Positions 1-7,926 of a stretch of DNA of 64,000 nucleotides are shown piece by piece. Source of the DNA: Allocatelliglobosispora scoriae (GTDB lineage Bacteria > Actinomycetota > Actinomycetes > Mycobacteriales > Micromonosporaceae); the NCBI RefSeq assembly GCF_014204945.1, contig NZ_JACHMN010000001.1, positions 1,116,001 to 1,180,000 of the forward strand. Direction: 5' to 3'. Made by a program: the position numbers and the translations under genes. The notes under the pieces were generated by a model. The model did no database searches. It was not told the DNA's origin and saw only the letters and a list, made by a program, of their open reading frames with translations. Position 1 is the first letter of the stretch. Each line of letters starts with the position of its first letter.

Positions 1-21
1 CGACGACCGGCATCAACGACG

Positions 22-675
22 TCACTCGCCGCTCCTGACCGAGTAGCGCAGGTAGAGCAGCTCGCCGTCGGTGAGCGCGTGGCGGATCCGCAGCGCCTGC
101 GGGTCGAAGCGCTCCCCCGCGATGATCCGGCCCGGGCCGGGACCGACGAGCAGCGGGCTCAGCGTCAGGAAGAGCTCGTCGACATCTCCGGCGGCGGCGA
201 GCGCGCCGAAGGTGTGCGGGCCGCCCTCGCAGAGGATCTGCGGCAGGCCGAGCGCGGCCAGCTCCGCCTTGGCCTTGGCCGAGTCGGTCAGCACGATCGG
301 ATCACCGGCGAGGACCTTCTCGGGCACGTCGCCGGAGCGGGTCAGGACCGCCATGCGCGGGTTGGGAGCGAGCCCCCGGGCCACCCGCCAGGCCTGAGCC
401 GCCTCGGCCAGCTCGATGGGGCCGTAACCCTCGGCGCGGATCGTGCCCGCGCCGACCAGCACGACATCGGCGTGCAGCCGCAGCCGGGCCATCATCTCCT
501 GGTCGGTGGCGTTGCCGAGGGCGCCGGAGCGGCCGTCGAGCGTGACGGCGCCGTCGAGCGCGGCGATGAAGTTGACCCGGATCCGGGGGGTCTGGCGGTC
601 GTCGGGCGCGCAGGCGCCGACGAGAGCCGCCTCGTCGAGGTCGTGGGCGCCGGGCTCCGGCAGCAGCATCCGCAT
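22..675 (-). CDS. Pyrimidine reductase family protein (RibD C-terminal type)
   Basis: This 217-residue protein has the dihydrofolate reductase-like fold of the RibD C-terminal domain. Visible marks are RVNFIAALDGAVT near the N-terminus, then LRLHADVVLVGAGTIRAEGYG for NADPH binding, and LCEGGPHTFGALAAAGDVDE near residue 150. Related stand-alone proteins reduce a riboflavin-pathway pyrimidine, and some actinobacterial members have a side activity on dihydrofolate. There is no N-terminal deaminase domain. The start lies 3 bp after the stop of the FolP2-type gene, so the two are almost certainly cotranscribed. Function in riboflavin rather than folate metabolism is not settled by sequence. Confidence 0.85.
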   Translation of the reverse strand: MRMLLPEPGAHDLDEAALVGACAPDDRQTPRIRVNFIAALDGAVTLDGRSGALGNATDQEMMARLRLHADVVLVGAGTIRAEGYGPIELAEAAQAWRVARGLAPNPRMAVLTRSGDVPEKVLAGDPIVLTDSAKAKAELAALGLPQILCEGGPHTFGALAAAGDVDELFLTLSPLLVGPGPGRIIAGERFDPQALRIRHALTDGELLYLRYSVRSGE

Positions 676-678
676 GGG

Positions 679-1578
679 CTACAGGTTATGCGTCGTATAG
701 GACGGCGGGCGCCAGCCCAGGATCGACTCGGTCATCCGGATCGCGTCGACCGACTCCCTGACGTTGTGCATCCGCACGATCCGGGCACCCAGGAACGCGC
801 AGGCCACCATGGCGGCGAGGCTGCCGGAGAGGCGTTCGCCCCGGGGCCGGTCGAGGGTCTCGCCGACGAAGTCCTTATTGGAGACCGCCGCCAGCGTGGG
901 GTAGCCGATCTCGGTGATCTCGGCCATCCGCCGGGTCAGCTCCAGCGTGTGGAACGTGTTCTTGTTCAGGTCGTGGCCGGGGTCGATGATGATCTGCTCC
1001 GGGCGTACCCCCCGGGCCAGCGCTACCTCCACGCGGGCCCGCAGCAGCGCGGCGATGTCGCCCGCGACATCGGCGTAGGTCGGCCGCGGGTAGTGCGTCC
1101 GCGGCTGGGCCAGGCTGTGCGTGATGATCAGCTGGGTACGCGGCCGCTGCGCCACCAGGTCCGCCAGGCGCGGATCGTGCAGTCCGGTGGTGTCGTTGAC
1201 GATGCTCGCACCCGCCTCCAGCGCCGCGTGCGCCACCTCGTAGCGGAACGTGTCGACGCTGATCACCAGATCGGGGTGCGCCGCCATCGCGGCCTCGATC
1301 AACGGCATGACCCGGTCGAGCTCCTCGGACGCGGGCAGCTCGCCGTCGTTGGGCGAGAACTTGACCCCGCCGATGTCGACGAGGTCCGCACCGTCGGCGA
1401 CCGCCGCGTCGACGGCCTCGACCGCCTTCTCCAGCGCGTAGGTGGCGCCCTGGTCGTAGAACGAGTCCGGGGTGCGGTTTATCACGGCCATCACGGCGAT
1501 GTGGCGGGCGAAATCGAACTCGCGGGTCCCGATGACGCGCCGGGGTGCGATCAGGTCCGGCAGGAAGAATCCGCTCAT
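679..1578 (-). CDS. folP: Dihydropteroate synthase-like protein, FolP2 type
   Basis: A 299-residue TIM-barrel protein of the dihydropteroate synthase family. The N-terminal loop reads NRTPDSFYDQGAT where catalytic enzymes have NVTPDSFSDGG, and the pterin-site motif is DIGGVKFSPN rather than the usual GGES. IIIDPGHDLNKNTFH and SNKDFVGETLD follow. These substitutions are those of mycobacterial FolP2, a paralogue that, as I recall, does not replace true DHPS. I therefore doubt that this is the housekeeping folate enzyme. It is the first gene of a two-gene operon with the RibD-like reductase, which suggests a joint role on a pteridine or related substrate (inference). Confidence 0.85.
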   Translation of the reverse strand: MSGFFLPDLIAPRRVIGTREFDFARHIAVMAVINRTPDSFYDQGATYALEKAVEAVDAAVADGADLVDIGGVKFSPNDGELPASEELDRVMPLIEAAMAAHPDLVISVDTFRYEVAHAALEAGASIVNDTTGLHDPRLADLVAQRPRTQLIITHSLAQPRTHYPRPTYADVAGDIAALLRARVEVALARGVRPEQIIIDPGHDLNKNTFHTLELTRRMAEITEIGYPTLAAVSNKDFVGETLDRPRGERLSGSLAAMVACAFLGARIVRMHNVRESVDAIRMTESILGWRPPSYTTHNL

Positions 1579-1669
1579 AGGGTGATCTTAGGCTGACGCT
1601 GCGTGGAGGTACGCGTAGTGCCCGGTGGCGAGCGCCCGATAGCATCCGGGTGACGACGCGTGAAGGGCG

Positions 1670-2056
1670 GTGGCGAGGGTGGCAGGTCGAGGCCCGCTCC
1701 GCCTGTTGCTGCTCGCCGCGCTGACGGTCGGCGTCGCCGGGATGCACACGCTCGGCCATGCCGACACCGATCACACCGCCCCTTCGGCCGTCGGCGCGCA
1801 CGCCCAGCCGACCGTGCCGGTCCTCGTCGGCGACGGGCCCGCCGCCGAGACCGAGCCGTGCCTGTGTTTCGACCCGTCGTCGGCCTGCCTCGCCGTGGTC
1901 CGCAGCGGCTGGACGCCGGCCCCTGCGGCCAACCCGGTGACCGGCCCCGCCACCGGCCACGACGTCCACGCCGGGCCGTCCGACCCCACGGCGTCGAGCC
2001 GGCCCCCACCCGGCGTCGGGCTCCGTCTCGCCAACCTTTCCGTGCTGCGCATATAG
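1670..2056 (+). CDS. DUF6153-like small secreted protein
   Basis: A 128-residue protein starting at a GTG, with one N-terminal hydrophobic segment (LLLLAALTVGVAGMHTLGH) followed by a His-rich stretch (HTLGHADTDH), a CLCF motif and a Pro/Thr-rich C-terminal part. The small membrane-anchored protein next to a DUF305 lipoprotein is a known actinobacterial arrangement (DUF6153). A metal-handling role, possibly copper, is inferred from the His/Cys content and the neighbour. An alternative GTG 10 bp upstream belongs to another reading frame. The gap to the DUF305 gene is 83 bp. Confidence 0.6.
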   Translation: MARVAGRGPLRLLLLAALTVGVAGMHTLGHADTDHTAPSAVGAHAQPTVPVLVGDGPAAETEPCLCFDPSSACLAVVRSGWTPAPAANPVTGPATGHDVHAGPSDPTASSRPPPGVGLRLANLSVLRI

Positions 2057-2139
2057 GGCATCCCCCGCCGGTCGCGACCCGTCGCGGCAGGCCGACGGCG
2101 CATGTCCCCCACCGCAGACACTCCGAAAGGCACCGAACC

Positions 2140-2745
2140 ATGAAAGCTCCCACCGGGGTACGCCGTACCCTGCTCACCGGCACCGCGCTGCTCGCCACGC
2201 TCGGGATCGCCGCCTGCGGCACCGAGATGAAGGGCATGGATCACGGGGCGCCGACGAGCGCACCCGCCGGAGCCGCGTTCAACGACGCGGATGTCCGGTT
2301 CGCCCAGGCGATGATCCCCCACCACCGGCAGGCAGTGGCGATGGCCGACCTCGCCGCCACCAGGGCGTCCGATGCGGAGCTGAAGGCTCTCGCCGCTCAG
2401 ATCAAGGCGGAGCAGGACCCGGAGATCGCGACGATGACCGGCTGGCTCACCGCCTGGGGCCGACCGACGGCGGCATCCGGGCACGACATGCCCGGCATGG
2501 GCGGCACCGCGATGCCCGGCATGATGTCGGAGACCGACATGTCCGCGCTCGCCGCCGCCACCGGCACGGCGTTCGATCGGCGGTTCGCCCAGATGATGAT
2601 CGACCACCACCTCGGCGCGATCGAGATGGCGCGCGCCGAGCACGCCGACGGCCGCAACAGCGACGCGACGCAGCTGGCGGTCGCGATCGAGCGGGCGCAG
2701 CTCGGCGAGATCTCGGCGTTGCAGAAGATCCTCGATCGGCTCTGA
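2140..2745 (+). CDS. DUF305 domain lipoprotein
   Basis: A 201-residue predicted lipoprotein: signal peptide with lipobox LGIAAC, then a Met/His-rich linker (MKGMDHG). Two DUF305 repeats follow, each with a signature MIPHHRQAVAMA or MMIDHHLGAIEMA, separated by a second Met-rich stretch (HDMPGMGGTAMPGMM). DUF305 proteins have a ferritin-like four-helix fold; the HH pairs and Met clusters suggest metal binding outside the cell. The ATG is preferred to in-frame upstream GTGs because it begins the signal peptide. A strong terminator follows the stop codon. Confidence 0.88.
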   Translation: MKAPTGVRRTLLTGTALLATLGIAACGTEMKGMDHGAPTSAPAGAAFNDADVRFAQAMIPHHRQAVAMADLAATRASDAELKALAAQIKAEQDPEIATMTGWLTAWGRPTAASGHDMPGMGGTAMPGMMSETDMSALAAATGTAFDRRFAQMMIDHHLGAIEMARAEHADGRNSDATQLAVAIERAQLGEISALQKILDRL

Positions 2746-2751
2746 CACAGG

Positions 2752-2792
2752 GCTCCGCCCCGTCGCAGATACCGCCTGTGACGGGGCGGAGC
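2752..2792 (+). terminator. Hairpin terminator after DUF305 gene
   Basis: Perfect 13-bp inverted repeat (2752-2764 with 2780-2792) with a 15-nt loop, 6 bp after the stop codon. No T tract, as usual in high-GC actinomycetes. Confidence 0.65.
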
Positions 2793-2863
2793 GCCGAGTC
2801 GGTGTGAGGATCACCTCAGCGCGCTCCCAGACGGCTCCGAGGTAGACCGGGCAGCCTGGCCGC

Positions 2864-4273
2864 ATGACCGCCACCGTGAGCACACCCGGCCAGGTCCGGC
2901 ACCGGGCGCCTCAGCCCCGCCGGGCTCAGCGATGGTGTGCGGATGTCGCGGGCTCGTCGGCGATGGCGAGCTTCGTCGTCGTCCTCGCGCTGTGGGTCGG
3001 CAACCGGGGCATCCAGGAGCTCGGCAGCGGCGGCAGCACCACGCTGACCTCGCTGGGCCGCCTCACCGGCCTGCTCGCCGCCGACCTGATGCTGCTGCAG
3101 GTGCTGCTGATGGCGCGGATCCCGTGGGTGGAGCGGTCCTACGGCCAGGACGCCCTCGCCCGTCGACACCGGTGGTTCGGCTTCACGTCATTCTGGCTGC
3201 TCGCCGCACACATCGTGCTGATCACCCTCGGGTACGCGGTCAGCTCCGGCACGGGTCTCGTCGCGCAGGCGTGGAGCCTGGTGACGACCTATCCGGGGAT
3301 GCTGCTCGCCACGGCTGCGGTAGGGCTGATCATCGCCGTGGTGGCGACGTCGATCCGGGCCGCCCGTCGGCGGCTGCGCTACGAGTCGTGGCACCTCGTC
3401 CACCTCTACGCCTACCTCGGGGTCGGGCTGGGGCTGCCGCACCAGATCTGGACCGGTGCGGACTTCGTGGGCACACCGTGGGCGCGTGCCTACTGGTGGA
3501 CCCTCTACGCGGCGGCCCTCGGCGGCGTGCTCGTGTTCCGCCTCGGCCTGCCGGTGTGGCGGTCGCTGCGGCACCGGATCGTGGTGGAGCGCGTCGTTCG
3601 GGAAGCGCCCGGCGTGGTCTCGGTCCAGCTCCGGGGTCGCGATCTGCACCGGCTGCCGGTGCGGGCCGGGCAGTTCTTCCTGTGGCGGTTCCTGGACGGG
3701 CCCGGCTGGTCCCGGGCGCATCCGTACTCGCTCTCCGCCCCGCCGCACGGGGACCGGCTGCGGATCACCATCAGGGACCTCGGCGACGGCAGCGCCCGGG
3801 CGGCGTCGCTGCGACCCGGAACGAGAGTCGTGATCGAGGGGCCCTACGGAGCGATGACGGCGACCGCGCCCGCCCGGCGCCCGGTGGTGATGTTCGCGGC
3901 GGGGATCGGCATCACCGCGATCCGGGCGCTGCTGGAGGACCCCGACATCGCCGGGCGGCCGGTCACCCTGCTCTACCGGACCCGGGACCGCCACGACGCG
4001 GTCTTCGCCGGCGAGATCGCTGCTCTCACCGAGCGGCAGCCGCTGCACGTGGTCTACCTGGAGGGGCCGCGCCCGACCCGGTTCCCCTCGTTCCTCCCGG
4101 CGCACCTCGCCGGTGCGTCGGACGTCGCGGGGCTGCGCCACCTCGTACCCGATGTGAGCGAACGCGACGCGTTCCTCTGCGGCCCGGTGCCGTGGATGCG
4201 GCCCGTACGCCAGGCGCTGCTCGCCGCCGGTACGCCGCGCGAGCGCATCCACGCCGAGGAGTTCGCGTGGTGA
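2864..4273 (+). CDS. Ferric reductase-like transmembrane oxidoreductase (FAD/NAD(P)H)
   Basis: A 469-residue membrane flavoprotein. The N-terminal half holds about six transmembrane helices of the ferric reductase/NADPH-oxidase type, with paired histidines for haem (RRHRWFGF, AAHIVL, SWHLVHLYAYLG, LPHQIW). The C-terminal half is a ferredoxin-reductase unit: FAD motif HPYSLSAPP near residue 287, GPYGAMTA, nucleotide-binding GIGITAIRALLED and FLCGPVPWMR near the end. It should carry electrons from cytosolic NAD(P)H across the membrane. The FMN-binding protein and ApbE follow directly, so its acceptor is probably the flavinylated extracytoplasmic protein encoded next. Confidence 0.88.
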   Translation: MTATVSTPGQVRHRAPQPRRAQRWCADVAGSSAMASFVVVLALWVGNRGIQELGSGGSTTLTSLGRLTGLLAADLMLLQVLLMARIPWVERSYGQDALARRHRWFGFTSFWLLAAHIVLITLGYAVSSGTGLVAQAWSLVTTYPGMLLATAAVGLIIAVVATSIRAARRRLRYESWHLVHLYAYLGVGLGLPHQIWTGADFVGTPWARAYWWTLYAAALGGVLVFRLGLPVWRSLRHRIVVERVVREAPGVVSVQLRGRDLHRLPVRAGQFFLWRFLDGPGWSRAHPYSLSAPPHGDRLRITIRDLGDGSARAASLRPGTRVVIEGPYGAMTATAPARRPVVMFAAGIGITAIRALLEDPDIAGRPVTLLYRTRDRHDAVFAGEIAALTERQPLHVVYLEGPRPTRFPSFLPAHLAGASDVAGLRHLVPDVSERDAFLCGPVPWMRPVRQALLAAGTPRERIHAEEFAW

Positions 4274-4326
4274 GACGCCGCCCCGATGACTCCCCGACGA
4301 CTCCTCGATGAAGGGACGCTGAGCAG

Positions 4327-4818
4327 ATGCGCCGGATCACCATGGCGATCATGACGACCATCGCCGCACTTGTCCTGCTCTTCAGCTACCGCACCAGCAC
4401 CTCCGGGCCGGGGACGACGACGCCGTCGGCGGTCGCCGGTGCCGCTCCCGAGGGTGTGGTCGGCGGCGGAGACGCACCGTCGGCGGCGCCCTCGCCGTCC
4501 TCGACGAGTGCCGCTCCCCCGGCTACGACGGCGAAGAGCGTGACGGTCAACGGGACCGCCGTGGAGACCCGCTGGGGGCCGGTCCAGGTCCAGGTGAAGA
4601 TCACCTCCGGCCGCATCACCGACGTCGTGGTGCTGGTCTCCCCGACCGGCGAGCGCCGCGACATCGAGATCAACAACCGGGCGCTGCCGATCCTCCGCGA
4701 GCAGGTGATCGAGGCGCAGGGCACCCGGATCGACGGGGTCAGCGGGGCGACCGTCACGACCGAGGGCTACCTGGAGTCGCTCCAGGCCGCGCTCGACGCC
4801 GCGCACTTCGCGGCATGA
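4327..4818 (+). CDS. FMN-binding domain protein, covalently flavinylated
   Basis: A 163-residue exported protein: N-terminal membrane anchor, a Thr/Ser/Pro/Ala linker to about residue 70, then a compact FMN_bind domain. DGVSGATVTTEGYLESL near the C-terminus contains the SGAT motif whose final Thr takes FMN through a phosphoester bond in this family. It should act outside the membrane as an electron carrier fed by the upstream ferric reductase-like protein. Its stop overlaps the ApbE start (ATGA), so carrier and modifying enzyme are translationally coupled. Confidence 0.88.
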   Translation: MRRITMAIMTTIAALVLLFSYRTSTSGPGTTTPSAVAGAAPEGVVGGGDAPSAAPSPSSTSAAPPATTAKSVTVNGTAVETRWGPVQVQVKITSGRITDVVVLVSPTGERRDIEINNRALPILREQVIEAQGTRIDGVSGATVTTEGYLESLQAALDAAHFAA

Positions 4819-5585
4819 GCGCCGGGATCGGCCGTCGCGGTCTGCGCCGGGTGGAGCAGGTGATGGGTACGGCCGTGAGCCTCGACCTCGCCGACCCGTT
4901 CGACGCGGACCGGCTGCACGCCCTCGCCGACGGTGTCTTCGCCTGGCTGCGCGAGGTGGACGACCGGTTCAGCACCTATCGGGCCGACAGCGAGGTCAAC
5001 CGCCTGCAACGGGGTGCCCTCGATCATCGGGAGATCTCCGCCGACCTGCGGCACGTCCTGGCCGAGTGCGTCCGGCTCGGCGACGAGACCGGCGGGTGGT
5101 TCGACGCATACGCCACCGGCTCGCTCGACCCGTCCGGCTACGTCAAGGGCTGGTCGGTGCAGGTCGCGGCGGACCGGCTCAGCGCGGCGGGCGCCGGCAA
5201 CTTCTGCCTCAACGCCGGGGGCGACATCCGCGTACGCGGGCACTCCTCGACCGGACGGCCGTGGCGCATCGGCGTGCAGCACCCGCTCCAGCGGACGAAG
5301 CTCGCCTGGGTGCTCGAGGTCGACGACACCGCGATCGCCACCTCCGGGGCTTACGAGCGGGGCGACCACGTCATCGACCCGTTCACGGGCCGCGGCGCCA
5401 CCGGGCTGAGCTCCGTCACGGTTCTCGGGCCGGACCTGGGGATCGCCGACGCCTACGCGACCGCCGCCTTCGCGATGGGCGAGCGCGGCATCGGTTGGCT
5501 GGCCGGGCACCCCGGCCACGACTACGCCGTGCTCGCCGCCGATGGCCGCGCCTACACCTCGCCCGGTCTGCCGTCGATCGGATAG
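4815..5585 (+). CDS. apbE: FAD:protein FMN transferase
   Basis: A 256-residue ApbE-family enzyme that moves FMN from FAD onto a Thr/Ser of target proteins. Visible marks are EQVMGTAVSLD at the start, FSTYRADSEVNRL, YVKGWSVQVAADRL near residue 115, NAGGDIRVRG, the acidic/metal region ATSGAYERGDHVIDPFTG, and ITDAYAT-like IADAYATAAFAMG. No N-terminal lipobox is seen, so it may act on the cytosolic side. The obvious substrate is the SGAT-containing protein encoded immediately upstream, whose stop codon overlaps this start. Confidence 0.9.
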   Translation: MSAGIGRRGLRRVEQVMGTAVSLDLADPFDADRLHALADGVFAWLREVDDRFSTYRADSEVNRLQRGALDHREISADLRHVLAECVRLGDETGGWFDAYATGSLDPSGYVKGWSVQVAADRLSAAGAGNFCLNAGGDIRVRGHSSTGRPWRIGVQHPLQRTKLAWVLEVDDTAIATSGAYERGDHVIDPFTGRGATGLSSVTVLGPDLGIADAYATAAFAMGERGIGWLAGHPGHDYAVLAADGRAYTSPGLPSIG

Positions 5586-5686
5586 GCCCGCTCGTCGCGC
5601 CGGTGTCAGTGCATCCTGATACCGTGCGGCCTGCGGAGGGGTCAGCGACCCGACTCCGCCGACAGGACCCACTGGGGAGATGTTTC

Positions 5687-6034
5687 ATGGAGTTGCTGCT
5701 CTCATCCGAGCAGGGCCACGACTGCACGATCGTGGCGGTCACCGGCGACCTCGACCTGTCCACCTCCCACCAGCTGCGGCGGCGCCTGCAGACGGCGATC
5801 GAGGAGGGTGCGCGGCAGGTCGTGGTCGACCTGGGCGGGGTGGGCTTCATGGACTCCAGCGCCCTGGGCATGCTGGTCGTGACCTTCAAGCAACTGCGCA
5901 ATCTGGGCGGTCGGCTCTGCCTGGCGGCCCCTCGCGGGATCACCCGCACCGTCATCGAGATCACCGCCGTGGACAAGGCGATCGATGTCTACGACACGGT
6001 CGCCGAAGCCGAGGCGAGCGCGGCCGGACGCTAA
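5687..6034 (+). CDS. STAS-domain anti-anti-sigma factor
   Basis: A 115-residue single STAS domain. GDLDLSTSHQLRRRL and the conserved phosphorylation-site region VDLGGVGFMDSSALGMLV (Ser in DSS) are intact. Such proteins, when unphosphorylated, bind an RsbW-type kinase and free a sigma factor. The gene ends with a 4-bp convergent overlap with a PP2C phosphatase gene that could dephosphorylate it. The ATG at 5687 starts exactly at the domain; an ATG at 5680 is in another frame. Confidence 0.88.
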   Translation: MELLLSSEQGHDCTIVAVTGDLDLSTSHQLRRRLQTAIEEGARQVVVDLGGVGFMDSSALGMLVVTFKQLRNLGGRLCLAAPRGITRTVIEITAVDKAIDVYDTVAEAEASAAGR

Positions 6035-7200
6035 ATCGGACCGCGCCAGTCGAGGATCAGCAGGGCGGCGTCGTCGGCCAGAGTGGGACCGGCGAGGTCC
6101 AGCACCGCGTCGGCGATCGCCCGGACCGCCTCACGCGGGTGCCGGTCCGCCAGTTTCCGCAGGTGGGCGGGGATGTCGAGGGCTGCGGCATCGCGGTCAC
6201 GCATGCCATCGGTGAGCAGGACCAGGCGGTCACCCGGCTCCAGGGCGATCGACCCGGCTTCGAACTCCGCCTCGACGAACATACCCAGCGGAAAGTTCAG
6301 CGGCAGCGCGATCTCTCGGCTCTCGCCGTCGCGCACGAGCAGCGGTCGCACGTGCCCGGCGTTGAGCAGGGCGCAGGCACCGGTCCGCAGGTTGAGCCGT
6401 CCCAGTAGCGCGGTGACGTAGCTCCCCGTCGGGCTCGCGCGCTCCGCGACGGTGTCGTTCGCCTCGTGCGCCTGGTCGATCAGGGACCTGCGGCGGCGGC
6501 GCGTGTTGCGCAGGCTACCCACGCAGAGCGTCGCGGTGAGGGCGCTCTCCACCCCGTGCCCCATCGCGTCGGTGACGCTGAAGTGCAGCACGTCGCCGAT
6601 GAGGCTGTAGTCGAAGGAGTCCCCGGCGATGCTGGCGGAGGGCTCCAGCCAGGCGGAGAGGGCGAAGGTGTCGGCTTCGCAGGTGAACGCGGCCGGGAGC
6701 AGCCGCCGCTGGATCTCCGCCGAGAGCGTCACCGGGGTGGTCCGCTGGCCGGCCTCGAAGATGTCGGTGTGGCGCCGGTTGGCGATGACGACGAACGCCA
6801 TCGCCTCGGCCGCCGTACCGATGTCGGTGACGGTCTCCGGTGTCGGCTCCGCCGGAAGCTCGATCTCGAGCAGGCCGATCACATCGCCGCGCTCCACGAC
6901 GGGCGCGAAGACGGTCCAGCCCGCCGGACCGTCGCCGACCAGCACCTTCTGGGTACGCAGCGCGCGCTCTCTCGGGCCGCCGTCGAAGGGCAGGACCGTC
7001 GCCTCCTCGACCTCGCCGGACGGCGTGGCGACGATTCGGACCAGAGCTTTGCCGCCCAGGTCCGCGGTGAGGAACGAGATCCCCGACGCGCCGAAGACGC
7101 CGCAGAGGTGGCGCGTGACGGCCTCGATCGCCGTCGACGGGGAGGCATCGGCGGCGGCATCACGGATGCCGGTCAGGATCGGCTCATCGGTTCTGCTCAT
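6031..7200 (-). CDS. GAF-domain PP2C (SpoIIE/RsbU-like) phosphatase
   Basis: About 389 residues: a GAF-like sensor domain (roughly residues 10-155, ending in RRHTDIFEAGQRTTPV) and a C-terminal PP2C phosphatase. Phosphatase marks are AEIQRRLLP, SIAGDSFDYSL (GD metal site; GGDFYD in the textbook form), VTDAMGHGVESALTA, LNAGHVRPLL, LVLLTDGMRDRD and LADDAALLIL. It is expected to dephosphorylate STAS-type anti-anti-sigma factors. An in-frame ATG at 7212 would add four residues. Confidence 0.87.
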   Translation of the reverse strand: MSRTDEPILTGIRDAAADASPSTAIEAVTRHLCGVFGASGISFLTADLGGKALVRIVATPSGEVEEATVLPFDGGPRERALRTQKVLVGDGPAGWTVFAPVVERGDVIGLLEIELPAEPTPETVTDIGTAAEAMAFVVIANRRHTDIFEAGQRTTPVTLSAEIQRRLLPAAFTCEADTFALSAWLEPSASIAGDSFDYSLIGDVLHFSVTDAMGHGVESALTATLCVGSLRNTRRRRRSLIDQAHEANDTVAERASPTGSYVTALLGRLNLRTGACALLNAGHVRPLLVRDGESREIALPLNFPLGMFVEAEFEAGSIALEPGDRLVLLTDGMRDRDAAALDIPAHLRKLADRHPREAVRAIADAVLDLAGPTLADDAALLILDWRGPI

Positions 7201-7267
7201 CTCAGCCAACATACTGACTCGGCCGCCTCCATGCGCGGCGACCCGGTTCCGCCCTGATCAACACGTG

Positions 7268-7332
7268 TGACGCCATCGTTGAGCCAAATCTACTTGCAGT
7301 GGCGCCATCGTGGTGCCATGATGGTGCCATGA
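7268..7332 (+). promoter_or_regulatory. 11-bp iteron operator overlapping a start codon
   Basis: Three contiguous 11-bp units lie at 7300-7310 (TGGCGCCATCG), 7311-7321 (TGGTGCCATGA) and 7322-7332 (TGGTGCCATGA). A fourth copy with one mismatch (TGACGCCATCG) sits at 7268-7278, 32 bp upstream and so on nearly the same helix face. The ATG of the ribbon-helix-helix gene lies inside the third unit. Contiguous, helically phased short repeats are typical of cooperative binding by ribbon-helix-helix proteins, so autorepression is likely. Confidence 0.7.
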
Positions 7333-7841
7333 ACCTCACGCCGTATGTCGACAACGTCTGCCGAGAGCTTGCGGACGCAGCCGAGCTCGGTGGTGACGAG
7401 GCTCGGGCACTGGCCGAGCGGCTCACCGGCCCACTGGAGTCGGCGTTCCGACTGGCACTGCTCGACGCCCTCGCCGCAGCAGCCGACGAGATCACGCTCG
7501 ATCTGGCACCGGGCTCCGTCGAGCTCCGCCTGCGCGGGCGCGAGCCCAGCTTCCTCGTGACGCCACCACCGTCGGACACCTCCTTCGCCGGGGAGCCCGG
7601 GCCTGCGGCGCAGAGCTCCGCCCCGGTGCCGCCGGAGACCGACGACGGCGCGACCTCGCGCATCAACTTCCGCCTCTCCGACCAGCTCAAGGGCCGGATC
7701 GAGGAGGCGGCCACCCGCGACGGCCTCTCGGTCAACGCCTGGCTCGTCCGGGCCGCCACCACCGCCGTGCAGCCCCCGCAACCGGCTTCGCCCGGCGCCT
7801 GGACGGGCGTCGGCAACCGCTACAACGGCTGGGTGCGCTGA
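7329..7841 (+). CDS. HicB/Arc-like ribbon-helix-helix protein
   Basis: A 170-residue protein. Residues 1-55 form an Ala-rich helical region, followed by a charged linker. The ribbon-helix-helix DNA-binding domain is at residues 115-152: ATSRINFRLSDQLKGRIEEA then GLSVNAWLVRAATTAV. The C-terminal tail is Gly/Trp-rich. Databases often label such proteins HicB-family antitoxins, but no HicA toxin gene is adjacent. The neighbours are DUF4097 and an ABC exporter, so it is more likely the local regulator. Its start codon is embedded in the iteron array, hence ATG 7329 rather than the upstream GTG 7299. Confidence 0.75.
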   Translation: MNLTPYVDNVCRELADAAELGGDEARALAERLTGPLESAFRLALLDALAAAADEITLDLAPGSVELRLRGREPSFLVTPPPSDTSFAGEPGPAAQSSAPVPPETDDGATSRINFRLSDQLKGRIEEAATRDGLSVNAWLVRAATTAVQPPQPASPGAWTGVGNRYNGWVR

Positions 7842-7926
7842 CCGGCCTCGCCGGCACCGCGTCTTCTTCCACGACACCCGTCCCGACCAGGGACGTCGAA
7901 CCGCCCATCAGGAGGGTGACTCTGCC

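Noticed and set aside
7329-7841. HicAB toxin-antitoxin system
   Set aside because: Only the HicB-like ribbon-helix-helix domain is present. No small HicA-type gene lies on either side, and the neighbours form an export operon.
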